A stretch of DNA of 64,000 nucleotides from Prorocentrum cordatum (GCA_963575745.1 CAUYUJ010016704.1:1-64000); one strand, 5' to 3'. Positions 10,601 through 21,850 are shown, counted from the stretch's first letter. Program-made: numbers and translations. Notes: a model not told the origin generated them from the letters alone.

Positions 10601-10800
10601 CACGAGTACTCAGAGGCAGTCATTCACAAACTTTTAGCATTCATAGACAATTGCACCATGCATTGGCATACTCGCATTCATGCACGTAGACTCCCTCGCA
10701 CGCAGATTCATTCACAGTCAGACGCACTCGCGCTCAGATTCACCCGCGATCAGTCTCCCTACGTACTCAGATCAATCGTTTTCGTTCGCGTTGTGTACCA
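10601..10800. repeat. Degenerate CTCGCATTCA-type minisatellite
   Basis: Variants of a 10-15 bp unit (ACTCGCATTCATGCAC, CTCGCACGCAGATTCATTCA, CTCGCGCTCAGATTCACC) run through this stretch with heavy divergence. No coding potential is recognised. Confidence 0.55.
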
Positions 10801-10803
10801 CGC

Positions 10804-10864
10804 CATTCATTTCGGCACACCACTCGCACGGTTCGTTGCCCCATAGGGATCCCCACCGAATAAG
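10804..10864 (+). repeat. Isolated 89-bp satellite unit
   Basis: CATTTCGGCACACCACTCGC, GGTTCGTTGCCCCATAGGGA and CCCACCGAA form one diverged unit of the 9205-10235 array, about 570 bp downstream of its end and in the same orientation. Confidence 0.8.
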
Positions 10865-10933
10865 GGAATCACCATTGCGGTACCCACACCTGCATATGGT
10901 TGGGTCCTTCGTCTGGCTAATTTGTTTTTTGTT

Positions 10934-10935
<2 letters not shown>

Positions 10936-10972
<37 letters not shown>

Positions 10973-11040
10973 ACATATATATTTATATATATGTATGTAT
11001 ATATATATATATATATATATATCCCTATCTCTCTATTCCC
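10936..11040. repeat. (TC)n then (TA)n microsatellites
   Basis: A TCTC run at about 10938-10970 is followed by TACATATATA/TATATATA tracts to about 11022 and a short TCTCTC end. Simple sequence only. Confidence 0.92.
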
Positions 11041-11180
11041 TGCGCTACCGATCCGAGCTCGCCCCCGCGCGTGGGACGGAAACATAATTACCCAAATCAA
11101 CAGCCTCGCTGCCTGCGCTCCCCGGCAGCGGCTCAGTGGATCCAGGGCGGCTGTGCCTGGATCCCCCGGGCGGGACGCAT

Positions 11181-11428
11181 CCTTGGGATCTACACCTGGG
11201 TGTCCAGTCCGGGATGGTACAGTGGGGCCCTGAAGAAGGAACCCTTTTCGTTAGGGAAGGGCTCCGCGTTCCTTGAGTGTTTCACAGGTTGCCTTAGGTT
11301 TTCCTTAGGTTTTCGATGGGAAATCGAATTTCAACTGATGGGAAAAAAAAGGGCCTCGTTCCTTATTTAGGGCTCCTTGGGTCAACGCCCCAGCTGTGTC
11401 CTTGGGATCTACACCTGGGTGTCCAGTC
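11181..11428 (+). repeat. Dispersed repeat D, copy 2, between 29-bp direct repeats
   Basis: The body at about 11199-11387 matches copy 1 at 8086-8245. It lies between two identical 29-bp segments at 11181-11209 and 11400-11428, each starting CCTTGGGATCTACACCTGGG. The flanking repeats could be terminal direct repeats, a long target duplication, or part of a larger tandem duplication. Nothing is encoded. Confidence 0.7.
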
Positions 11429-12899
11429 TGAGAGGGTACAAGACATGGATGTGTTCGTCGCTTCTCATTCGTTCCCTCTGCCTCCCCGCCGCCCTGCTTC
11501 CGCTGGCCCCGCTGTCCCAGCCTTGTCTGTTCCAGGGCCCCTGCGTCCGAAGGCAGCTTTTCTAGAACGCTTCCAAGGGGAGGGTTCCGCGGAAAACCTT
11601 CGCCCTCTGAGGTGGGGCGGGACTGGGCTCGGTGTGACCACGGATTTTTGGAGAACGACGCTCCCGGGTGTCCCCGGGGGATTTCTGAGGCCGCGGCGAG
11701 ATCTCTCTCGCTTTTCGGATTGCCATTCTGGACCCAGGCAGCCTGGTGGACGGCTCTGGCGCGCTGGGCAAGATCTTATCCCAAGGCCCCAGGAACTGGC
11801 GCAGGACTTCTTTTCGACTGGGGAAGCGTAGACCATAGTGGACTTGCACCAGCTCGAAGCTTTCGCGTGCGCTGCTGAATTAGCCTGGCCATATCGACTC
11901 GAGCAAGTGGTCCGCTAGCGGTAGCGGGACAACGGCACTCTCCGATCTAAGACCACGAATTTGGAATTTGGAAACGAGTTCTTGACAGCAGAACACGTAT
12001 ATGGCATAAACATAACGGGTCAGGAAACACATTGCTTATTGTGTCAAAAATGCGGAGAAAGCATTCGGAACTTGCAAGTTGAACAAACATACGTATACCA
12101 ATCGGGCAGTGCGATGCACCAAAACGAGACACGGAGACGCAGTAGTTCATCAGGTTGAACAGGTCAAGCAAGTGCGCCCGATCGCACATGCTGGTCTCAC
12201 CCGAGCCAAACTTGACAACGAGCCCTCTAATGGTGGTCGACATGGTCGTTCGCCTACAGGGGTGGATTAATTTAGCGTTCCTCGCGCAAGTTTGGTTGGC
12301 GGCGCGCGCTGCATCCCTGCAGTCAGTGGGCACAAAAGGCCCACTTGCATCACAGTTAGGAGCCCCACCGCTGTGACAAGGGAACCCATAAGGGACCCCA
12401 AGGAAGCCCGATCAGTTACCCAGCGAGGGAACCTTCAGGAATTTTGTCTGGCGATGGAGAAGGCGATGATCAGGGATATGGACTGCGCGGCGCTAGTTTC
12501 ACGAGGCGGGGTATCTCGCCCAAACATGAGCCCGCCATATCTTGTAGAGGGTCCCTGCACACCTTACTGGCTACAACTTCGACCGAGTTATGCTTGGACG
12601 AATGCCACCTGACTCTGAGCACCCCGCACGAATTTAAATCTAATCCGTTGGCGCCGAAAGTTCTCCGAGGAACCAGGGAACGTACATGTTTTAAACGAGT
12701 GAGGCCTTATGATTACAGACCAAACGTATTGTATAGGGACACATCACTTGGATGCGAAAAGTTGTGGAAGTAGATGTCGCACATACTGCGCAGTTGCGTG
12801 ATGCACGACACGTGATTGCAGACGGGCATAGTGAAGATAGCGAAGGCAGGAAGTTGTCGTTGAACATAATGTCGGAGATACAGAGTTGAAGCGCGAGGT
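11429..12899. other. Low-repeat, lower-GC unique sequence; no gene recognised
   Basis: Composition changes from GC-rich to near balanced at about 11880. The best open frame is minus 11947-12333 (128 codons from a non-ATG-checked start), with even amino-acid use but no family I recognise. With no tandem repeats, this is one of the few places where an unrecognised host exon could sit. No splice structure can be shown. Confidence 0.35.
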
Positions 12900-13688
12900 T
12901 CAAGCGCTTCGGCGCCTCATCTGGGCACGCGGCTTTCTGACAGCCTCATAAGGAGTGGTGGTAATACCATGAAACACATGGCCATATTGTATTGATCCGG
13001 CGCGGGGGAATGTCGGGCCGCCATTGCTTGGGCAGACTCCCCATGTTCTCTCGCGTGGAGGACAGCAGTGCTCCGCTCCATTCAGCGCGCGCCTCGCTTT
13101 TGAGTGCACCGTGGTCCACCTTCCAATTCTGTTACGCGCGCACTTGCCACTGGCAATGTGGTCCTTCGGGGTGCGCACGCCAGGCAGATGCCCTGACACC
13201 TCGCCTGTCAGCCGCTGCCACTCCCATCGTTCAATAGTGTTTTGTAGATGAAAGTCTGCCCCTGTCCCCTTCCCTCCTGATTGAAAGGGGACATTTCTGG
13301 GAGTTGCGCGGCATTTTCGATCCACTGCCGTCGTGGTTCGCGCGTTCAAGGCACGCGCGCCTCTTGCGCTCGGACACCTTGCATTCGCGATTTGCGTGAA
13401 ATTTGCCCATGCGACTCTTTTTGTGCGTCCTGCACCTTTTGCATTGTTCATCGCCGACGAGAAGGATGCCTTCGATTTCTCTGGGGGTCGCCCTGGGTGG
13501 CTTACGGGGGGAGTCTTGCCACGTGGTTCAAAGGCCAACTCTAGCCATCTATCCGCAAAGGTGTTTAGACGCCGTGGTGAGAATGGCCGCGGATACCTTA
13601 AAGCCGTCTTGGTTTGGATTGGCCAGTCGGGCATATAGCCACGAGAAACGACATCGCCGAATGTCGGAGGCTGCCCAATTGGCGCCAC
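12900..13688 (-). CDS. Hypothetical open frame, 262 codons, unsupported
   Basis: This is the longest minus-strand frame in the low-repeat stretch. Its predicted product is Arg/Pro/Ala-rich with a C-terminal basic run (PRAQMRRRSA). It has no recognised domain, signal peptide or membrane segment. Plus-strand frames of similar quality overlap it (13281-13544 and 13333-13638), so chance openness is likely. It is listed because the region is not repetitive and no other candidate exists nearby. I do not assign a function. Confidence 0.15.
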   Translation of the reverse strand: MAPIGQPPTFGDVVSRGYMPDWPIQTKTALRYPRPFSPRRLNTFADRWLELAFEPRGKTPPVSHPGRPPEKSKASFSSAMNNAKGAGRTKRVAWANFTQIANARCPSARGARALNARTTTAVDRKCRATPRNVPFQSGGKGTGADFHLQNTIERWEWQRLTGEVSGHLPGVRTPKDHIASGKCARNRIGRWTTVHSKARRALNGAEHCCPPRERTWGVCPSNGGPTFPRAGSIQYGHVFHGITTTPYEAVRKPRAQMRRRSA

Positions 13689-16600
13689 CCACCGTGTGCT
13701 CCTGGACGCTTTTGGGAGCGACGCTGGCGATGTAATCCAGTGGTTTTAAAGCGCCCCTAGAGGTTCTAACGGCCTTTTCGTCAAGCGCGCAGAGCGCACC
13801 TGTGGACACTTGGACAAGATCTCAGGGGGCGGCGGCTGATTTGTCGGAAACACCTGCGCTTGCGAATTGGACCGTTGAGAACCTCGTTATACAATGCGGC
13901 TCTGCTTCTGCGGCTTCAGGTGTGGTGGTGGGGGGGGGGGGGGGCGCTGCGCCTGCCGCGGGCGTCTTCGGGTCGGCCGTTCCCTCGGAGGCGGCGACGC
14001 GGCGCGCGTGGGAAGTGGCGCGGCGCCAGGGCCAGCGTTGCCACTGGAGCGAGCGCACGAAAGCGACGATGGATGCGAGGCCGTCGTAGAGCAGGGGGAA
14101 TCGCATTCGCGCCTGGCGGCGGGATGAGCACGAAGCAGGAATGGTCGACGCTTGATTGCGAGGGTCGTCTGCTGACTGGGCGACTGTTTCGTCCGTCGGA
14201 CCAGGCGCGATCGTCTACGTCTGCTTGCTTGTAGCCAGCAGGCGCGGAGTCTGCAGCGTTGAATGCCTGGCAGCCTTGACTGGCGGAGTCCGGTTTCTAC
14301 TAATGACGCGCGCAGATCACGGCGCGCGCTCGTGCGCGTCGAGGACGTGCGCGCTCGAGCTGTTTAGGCGCGCGCCTTTGAGTTACCGTGATAACGGCCG
14401 AAATTGGCACGCAGAGGATGCAGTCGCTCCTTCTTCTTCCTCGCTCTCTTCCTCGCACCAATGCGAAGACCCTTCGGGCGATGGGGGGGGGGGGGTGGGC
14501 GGGGGGAACCAACTGCGCTTGCGGCGCGCCCGCGAGATGGCGGCGGCGCGCGATGGCGATGCTGCGCCGCGACGCGATGTCACCCAGCGATCGATCCCAT
14601 TCTAGCGATCCCACACTGAGTGGCTCCAAGTACGATCGGGGCACCATCGGAGCACCACGGAGGCAAATCAGCGCCGCCGCCGCTGCGCGGTGATGGATGC
14701 TTGCTGATTGCTGTGGTTGAATGTCGGTGGAGGCGCGGCGGTCTTTCTGCACGCGCGCCATCGCCTCCAAGCGACATGCGCGCCAGTTGCCCGAGCCCGT
14801 CGGGCTCAGCGACCGGGGCGCTGCCAGCGCGGCTCAACGCCCTGCAGGGCCCAGCATAGTCTGGGCCATTGAGCTCGGCGTGAAAGTTCGCTGGCCGAGC
14901 CCGGCGCCAGCAACCGCGCCTCCCGCGCCCCGGCTAGGGCGGCGCACCGAGACAAGCCAGCGCGCCGGCAGACGCAAGCGGGGAGAGCGGCTCGGATCGG
15001 GGGAGCGTAAGACCCGGGTTTGCCAGGACTCGGGTTCGCCATCGTTTTTTGACGACCGCGACTCGGACTTTGACGAGTAGGAGTTTCGTGGGATGTCTGC
15101 AGCGGGAGGCCTCGTCAAAATGCAGGCTCGGCCTCGTCATTTTTTTAACGACCTCGTCGGGGATTTCCGAGTCCCCTGTACCCGGGTCTTACGCCCCCCT
15201 GATCGGATGGAAGGCGCCGAGTTTCCCGCGCGCGATGCCCCGACCAGCGCTCGCTGTCTGGGTCTTCCACGGATCTGGCAGGCGCGGGGGTCCGGGGGGG
15301 GCGCGGTTGCGTCGTCGTCGGGGCGGCCTGCCGCTCCACCGCTTGACCGTGCGTCGGCGAACCAGCTTCGTCCTTGGACGACTTCGCCGCGTGCTCAATT
15401 GCGGCAGTCGGGCGCGCAGCGCCGGCGGGGCCCGGCGCCTGGCTCGCCGCGGCGGCCGCCGCGAGAACAGGCGCGCAGTCTTTGCCCAAGCCTCGGCGGC
15501 GCGCTGGCATCGCGCAGCGCCGCGCCAAATCCACGGTCGCGGGCCCGCGGGGCAAGCCGCGCCCGTAGACGACGCCCAGGGCGCATGGTCGGCCAGCTCT
15601 TCCTTATTATCCCAGCGGCCCCGGGCGCGCCGCGCTCGCGCCGCGCGCTTGCAGCTGCGCCCGATCTGCGCCGGCGGCGCTCCGGCGAGGCCCTGGGAGT
15701 GCCGGGCCAGCGCGCGGGCCCCTGACTATATCGCGGCGGCGACTGCCTCGCGAGTTTCCTCGCTGCGCTGCGTGGGGCCAAGCGGCGAAAGGCAAACTGC
15801 GCGAACTGCTCTGCTCGAGCACGCGCGGGCGGGGGGGTTCTCGTCGTCGCGCGAGGGCGCCTCCCCGACCATCGCGGCGGCGACTGCCTCGCGAGTTTCC
15901 TCGCTGCGCTGGGTGGGGCCGAACTGCGAAAGGCAAACTGCGCGAGCTGCTCTGCTCGAGCGCGCGCGGGCGGGGGGTTCTCGTCGTCGCGCGAGGGCGC
16001 CTCTCGGCGCGATTCCACGGGGCCCCTTGCGGCGCGCGCGCAGCGGGGCCCCCGGGCGCCCCGACTGCAAATCCAGCGGCGCAGCCCGAAGGGCCGGCGA
16101 AATACGCGCATCATAATCCACGGCCCAGGCCATTCGTTCGCACCCCGCCAAGACATTCGAGCGCGACGGCATTGGTCGGCGAACAACACGCCGCGCGAGG
16201 GATCGCAGGTGCTCGGCCGCGGCCCGGGGGGCGCCCTCCTCGACCAGCTGCGCGCCAGTGCCGACGTCGCCGTGATCGCGGCCGAGATGGGCGGGCGTCT
16301 GGGCGCCCCCCCCCCGCGCGCGGCGCGCGCCGGGGAAGATGCGTCGAGGCGCGAGAGCGCGACCCCAGCGCTGAACGTTTTCGCTGCGAGGAAGGTCAAA
16401 TCATCAACAAATGAAGGTTCCCATTGACAAGTAGTCGCGATGGCCCTGGGCGCGGCCCGCGAGGCGCAGCCAGTTTTCTGCGGCGCCCGCGAGGCCAGCT
16501 CGCTCTCGCGACCCCGCCTACGAGTTTTTCCATGGGGGGGTCCGAACCGTTTCGGGGAGTCGTCGGGCGGCGGCCGCCGCGGAACCCCTGCCGAGCAATC

Positions 16601-16689
16601 GCGGGGCGACGAGCTCCTGGGGCACGACTTGGCTTGTGCATGTCTGGGGGCAGCGATCGCGCCTCTCTAGCTAGCAGCCACTTCGGGGC
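13689..16689. other. Very GC-rich stretch with G runs and one tandem duplication; no gene recognised
   Basis: GC content is very high, with G runs at about 13930-13944 (15 G) and 14483-14495. A ~140-bp segment starting GCGGCGGCGACTGCCTCGCG at about 15731 is repeated at about 15872. Stop codons are scarce at this composition, so long frames on both strands (for example minus 15395-16399) are expected by chance. The minus strand carries FVDDLTFL near 16411-16388, discussed separately as a weak reverse-transcriptase-like motif. Confidence 0.5.
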
Positions 16690-17345
16690 GCACGGCCGCC
16701 CCTCACACTCGGCGCCCAAACTCGCACTGCATACTCGCACTTCGCACTCGCACCCCGCGCTCGCCCCCGCACTCGCCCACCGCGCAGTGCGCCCACACTC
16801 GCAGTTCACACTCGCCCACTCGCACCCCGCACTCGCACCCAAACTCACCCCCCGCGCTTTACGCCCACAAGACGCGAACGCAAGACGCGGGTCAGCTCGG
16901 CGCACTAAGTCGGGGACGCCCACCCCGCGATCAATTCGCACTTCGCACTCGAGGAATCAGCTCGGACAACCAACTCGCGAAATCCACTCGGCACCTCCAA
17001 TCGCGAAACCAAGGCGGCAAATCAACTTGACACATCAACTGTCGAAGTCAACTCGGCAGGCCACCCCGCGAAATCAACTCTGCGAATCAACTCTGTAAAT
17101 CAACTCTGTAAACCACTTCGGCAAATCAGCTCGGGAAATCAACTCGGCAAGCCAACTCGGGAAATCAACCCGGGAAATCAACTTGGGAAATCAACTCGGG
17201 GAGCCAGTTGGCACTTCGCAGTTGGAATGGTAAGTCAAAGCCCGAGAAGTCATCGCCAATTCAACTCGCCATCTCAGCGCTCCGTGCAGGCCAACTGCAC
17301 AAATCACCTCGGGAAATCAACTCGGCAATCAACTCTGCAAATTAA
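16690..17345. repeat. Two adjoining 10-15 bp minisatellites
   Basis: From 16690 to about 16870 the unit is CACTCGCACC-like. From about 16930 to 17345 it becomes a ~15-bp unit resembling AAATCAACTCGGCAA, with more than twenty diverged copies. The long plus-strand frame through it is His/Ser/Thr/Asn-rich low complexity and is not a credible gene. Confidence 0.88.
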
Positions 17346-17439
17346 CTTTGTACTCGGCCCCCGCTGCTTGCATTCAGAAGTTACCACTTGTGTGTGTCGT
17401 GTGCTGGAGGTCGGGTGTGCAAGTTGGTCGGCTGGTGCC

Positions 17440-18030
17440 CGGTTGGCGGGCGCCCGTGGGCGCCTTGTGGACATTTCGTGCTGGGCGGGTGTGCCGAAAC
17501 ACCGCTCGGCGCCCGCGCGCGGGCGCCTCGTGGGCGCTTCGTGCGCTGGGCGGGGCGTGCCGAAGGTTCGCATTGTGCCCGTCGCAGGCTCCCCGTGAGC
17601 TCGCCCCGTGCTCTTCTGGCTCGGGCGTGCCGAGGCTTCTCGCTTTCTCTGCCCACCCGCGGGCGGTCGTGCGCGCCTCGTGGGCGCGCCTCTCGGGCCG
17701 GGTTTGGGTGTGCCGAGGCTTCGCCCGGTGCCCGCCTCGTGGGCGCCTCGTGGGCGCCTCGCGCTGGCTGGGCGGGTGGGCCGAGGCTTCGCCCGGCGCC
17801 CGCCCGTGGGCGCCTCGTGGGCGCTTCCGGGGCGCCTCGTGGTCTGGCTGGGCGTACCGAGGTCTCGCTCGCTGCCCGGCCAGAGCGTGAGCGCGCCTGA
17901 GCTGCGTGTGCGTGTGTGTGCCGAGGTGTCGCCCGGTGCCCGCCCGTGGGCACCCCGTTCGGCGCCCTCGTGCGCAGGGCGGCCGCGTAGGTGGCGCCGC
18001 GCAGCTTTTACGACACAGCTTGCAGCACAT
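17440..18030. repeat. GTGGGCGCCTCGTGGGCGC-type degenerate tandem repeat
   Basis: A 70-85 bp unit recurs with GTGGGCGCCTCGTGGGCGC, CTGGGCGGG and GTGCCGAGGCTTCGCCCGG. Related text occurs at about 44110-44245. Here it is followed by the CTTGCACC minisatellite at 18250-18490, the same order as at 44 kb. Confidence 0.75.
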
Positions 18031-18249
18031 AGCTATACCCCTAATTCGAAGACGGGGACCTCAGTGAGGCTACGCCTTCATCGTGTAAGTAGGGATCTAG
18101 GGGCTGCTCGATCCTCAATGACCCACTCTTTTTGTCCCCGTGTCGGTTGTACCGATCGTGGGCACCCCGAGCTGGGGGGTGAGGTCTCGCCTCGTACCGC
18201 CCGTGGGCGCCTCCGTGTGCGTGCCGAAGTGTCTCGCCCAGTGTCGCCA

Positions 18250-18490
18250 GCACATAGTTGGCACCACACTGCTTACACCACAGAGGCAGCGCCTGCACAG
18301 TCTACATCACCGTAGCCCACACATCGCAGCCAGCATCGCGCAGCTAGCATCACACGTCTTGCGCCACATGGCTTGCACACCAACGCTTGCACTACATGGC
18401 TTGCGCCGCATAGCTTACGCCACACATAGTGTTCGACATAGCTTGCACCGCATGCTTTGTGCCACATAGCTTACGCAGCCACCACACCAT
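18250..18490. repeat. ~15-bp CTTGCACCACATAG-type minisatellite, copy 1
   Basis: Variants of GCTTGCACCACATAG are arrayed head to tail (CATGGCTTGCGCCGCATAG, CTTACGCCACACATAG, CTTGCACCGCATGC). The same unit fills 44390-44700. Confidence 0.85.
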
Positions 18491-19107
18491 GCCGAAACTT
18501 ACCGTTTGGGACTCCTGCTGTCAAGCATGTTGTCTTTAAGGCCTGCATGACACCTGCACGTATTCCATATGTGTCTGCCCTTTCTACATGCACCGGCAAA
18601 TGTGCCCCGAATTTCTAGCACGCTTTCACTAGCTCGCTGTTTCATATTGCCCTTTGTGTGCGGTTGCCTTGAAGACATGATTGCGGACTGAGCTTCGGCC
18701 ATCAGGCAAGAAGCAAGATGTCGCAGGGGGGGCAGGAGCAAAAGCAGCAGAGGCAGCATGATCATGAGCAGGAGGGGCAGCAACAGAGTTTGCACGGGCA
18801 GGACGGGAAAAGCTGCAATAACAGGAGGATAGGGGAACAAACTTAGGAGGAGCAGCGGGGAAAGAAGGAGGAGGAGGAGGAGGAGGAGGGGGAGGACGAG
18901 GTTCAGGAGGGAGGGCAAGGGGGAGGAGGGAAAGGGGCAGTCGCATGGGCTTTGAAAGCAGTGGACATCTCCAGCCATACCTGGCGCGACGAGACGCACG
19001 CTCCTCGGCCACTGCGGGCGCGAGCTCCGTGGCACTGACGCAACCGCCGCCGGTGCCAGCTGCGCGGCCGAAGTCCTGCTGCGCCATGGAGGCGAGCACC
19101 CGGCCTT
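18491..19107. other. Unique sequence with a GGA-rich patch; no gene recognised
   Basis: Includes a GGAGGAGGAGG tract at about 18866-18895. Open frames on the minus strand are Leu/Pro-rich reads of the purine tract. Nothing else is recognised. Confidence 0.45.
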
Positions 19108-19312
19108 CCCAGGGTCGGGGGCGGAAAAGAGGGGGGTGATGACTAGGGGGGGTGGATATCATGGCGTGGGCCATGATATTTCCCCAGATTTCACGGCGCC
19201 TCTTCTTGTTTCGTTACGTCCCAGGCCCCCCGCGGGGCCGCGCACATGCCGCCGGTCATGATTTGCACCCCCCCTCTTGGACACCCCCCCTCCTGGCCGC
19301 TCCCGACCGATT
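19108..19312 (+). mobile_element. Small dispersed element B, copy 1
   Basis: The core at 19128-19277 starts AGAGGGGGGTGATGACTAGG and ends with CATGATTTGCACC plus a C run and TCT, giving short imperfect terminal inverted repeats (AGAGGGGGGTG). It shares TTTCCCCAGATTTCA, GGCGCCTCTTCT and CGCGCACATGCCGCCGGTCA with 34708-34900. Size and termini suggest a non-autonomous miniature element. No protein is encoded. Confidence 0.65.
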
Positions 19313-19439
19313 GCCGACTGGCGAGGCTCGGAGTTTCCGCGAAGGGCGCCCCCGCGGCTGGTCCTGCAGGCTGCTTCCAGCGGGCCTCGGGTGGCCCCCA
19401 CTGGAAGACGGGGCCCCGAGGGTCCTGCAGGCAGAGGGT

Positions 19440-19640
19440 CAGGGAGACTTGCTGACTTCGGGCTCCTGGGCTCTCTCCCCAGGCCCCGGGACCCAGGACC
19501 CAGGACAGTCCTCGGGCCTGGACCCAGGACCCAGGCCCCAGGACCCAGGACCCTGGATTTCGGGCTCCTGGGCTCTCTCCCCAGGCCCCGGGGCCCAGGA
19601 CGGTCCTGCCCCATGATCATCATGGGGCCTCTCCTCCCCA
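19440..19640. repeat. CCAGGACCC-rich tandem repeat, period ~101 bp
   Basis: TTCGGGCTCCTGGGCTCTCT followed by CCCCAGGCCCCGGG occurs at about 19458 and 19559. Between them lie several GACCCAGGACCCAGG repeats, and a third truncated CCCCAGGCCCCGG is near 19636. Confidence 0.8.
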
Positions 19641-19817
19641 GGCCCCGGGACTGTCACTCGACCACGCGGGTTCGGGACGGAGAGCCGGAGCAGCCCGGCG
19701 CTGCCTCCAGCGGCGCCCCTCCCCGGGGAGCTCCGCGCGCCGGAGCAGAAGGCCAAGAGGGTGCCCAAGGGCGAGGGCGGCCGGGGCCGAGGGAGGGGGG
19801 AATGATGGGCATGTTCT

Positions 19818-19920
19818 CCACCACCACCACCATAAGTTGGAGGGGGGAAGGAGGAAGAGAAGGAGGAAAAAGAGGAGGAGGAAGACCCCCTCCCACTCCA
19901 ACTTATGGTGGTGGTGGTGG
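19818..19920. repeat. Perfect 24-bp inverted repeat around a purine-rich loop
   Basis: The segment 19818-19841 (ending CCATAAGTTGGA) is the exact reverse complement of 19897-19920 (starting TCCAACTTATGG). The 55-nt loop is almost entirely G and A. The arms include CCA trinucleotide repeats, but the AAGTTGGA core makes simple-repeat coincidence unlikely. Confidence 0.88.
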
Positions 19921-19929
19921 TGGAAAACA

Positions 19930-21631
19930 AGCCCACCAGGGAATGGACTCCCGAGGCGGGGCGAGCTGAGGAGCATAAGGACGACGACGCAGCGAACGAG
20001 GATAAAGTGGAGGATGAGGGCGTGGTTGAACTTGGGGGGGAGGTGTGCATGTGGAGGAGGGGGGGTGTAGAGCTGGGAGGGCATCTGGCAGCACTTGCGC
20101 GCCGTCCCTTATCGGCATCCTCTCTCGGCTGCGCCGTTGCTTCGTTCCTTTCTTGGACACACTGGCCACGGATTATTTGTGGCCCTGGAGTATCTTAGGA
20201 TATTTGGTCCACTCCAGCCTTACATCACCCAAACAGAGGGAGAATGAGGAGGCGTGGGGAGAGGTGTGTGTGTGTGTGTGTTTAAATGTAACAGAACCCG
20301 TCTGTAGAGCTTGACCACGTCTGGAGGTTGTGGCCTCGCATGCATGGAAACTCTGGCAGATCTGATCAGGTGCATGTGTGATCGAAACTTGCGTTTAAGA
20401 GACGTAGACCCCCCCGAAGAGAGTTGGGCGTTTGTATCCGTGAGAGCCGCCGTAGTGGAAGTGAGCGATATGCATTCGCAGCAAGGGACCTGAGGCCAGT
20501 GCAAAGGGTGGCCGCCAATGCCCTTGTGTGCCAGGAGCACTGTGCCAGACACCCAAGCAGAATTCAAGCCTATGCACGAGCATGGCACATACGGCCGTAC
20601 CGATGTACAAGCTCGAGGTCGGTTCGGCGATGGTAGCATGTTCTTAATGTCTGTTGGATGTTCTCGTGCATCCTGGGGAGGGTACACTTGGATGTTCTGC
20701 TAGCGTTGGCCGACGGAAGGGGATCATGTTCTTGCGGGATGTTCTTCTTGCCTAGGTCCGAATTCAGTCGGACAAGGGCAGCCTGCCAGCGTGGGTAGTG
20801 CAGAGCTCGTCGCCAGGGCTCATCCAGTCCGCCGCAGTTGCGCACAGGAGTGTGGGGGGGGGGGGGGCGCGCGCATGCGTGTCAGAGAGGGACAGCACGA
20901 TCCCTCGCCCCCGAACCCTCGCCGAGGAGCCCTCTCGGCCAGGACCCATCGCCCAGGACCCCTCGTCCAGGACCTTCCGCCGAGCAGCCACCGCCCCACA
21001 ACGGCCACGCCCGTGAAGGGATTACACAGCACTGGTCGCGCACCCTCGCCCTGAGCAGCGCACTGTCCTGGAAAGGGATGGGCGGATGCAACTCTGTCTG
21101 TTTGACCTGTAGCGTGCATCGAGACGAGAAGCATGAACGGAGCTTGGGGCATGATGATGCGCCAAAAACCGAGTTGGCGGAGCTACCGCTGTTGCCTGAG
21201 AGCGCAGGCACGTATGAGGGGGAGTTTTTTAGGTGCAGCGTAGCAGCGCAGGGCATACCGCAGGCCCAGGCATCGTCGCTACAGCTTCGCACTGACCGGA
21301 GCACAACAGCACGAGAGTTACCCCCCTCGAGGGAGATCACCTGAGCCTCCACCTCTCCGGAGGGATCAAGCTAAGACTCAGGAGCTGGCCAGCGGCTCCC
21401 CTGCATGAAGGTGGACACCCCGACAGGGTTGCGGCCCCCTCGCTCCCTCTGGCCTCTCCGTGCACTGTGCGCGGAGGGGCCAGAGCCTCGCGTCTCGAGT
21501 GGACTTTGACTCGATCGCAGAACCAGGCCCTGGTGGCGCCCGCATCTGAGTTTCCCGCGTCTCGCGCTGCCCCTGTAGAGCAGCGGGCTCGCAGGTGGAC
21601 TTCCAGGGCGCAGCCGATCCGGAGAGGGAAA
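19930..21631. other. Mixed unique sequence; no gene recognised
   Basis: Contains a short TG run (about 20263-20281), a G run near 20857-20868 and a CAGGACCC-type patch at about 20900-20980. Overlapping short frames on both strands show no recognised domain. Confidence 0.4.
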
Positions 21632-21850
21632 AGGGGGAGGAGGAGGAGGAGGAGGAGGAGGAGGAGGAGGAGGAGTATGAGGAGGAGGAGGAGGAGGAGG
21701 AGGAGGAGGAGGAGGAGGAGGAGGAGGAGGAGGCGGAGGAGGAGGAGGAGGAGGAGGAGGAGGAGGAGGAGTTGGAGGAGGAGGAGGAGGAGAAGGAGGA
21801 GGAGGAGGAGGAGGAGTTGGAGGAGGAGGAGGAAGGGAGGAGAAGGAGCA
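21632..21850. repeat. (GGA)n polypurine tract
   Basis: About 220 bp of nearly uninterrupted GGA repeats on the plus strand. It creates Glu-, Arg- and Gly-rich plus frames and Ser/Leu/Pro-rich minus frames of up to 300 codons. These are low-complexity artefacts. The homopurine strand could form triplex (H-) DNA. Confidence 0.95.
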
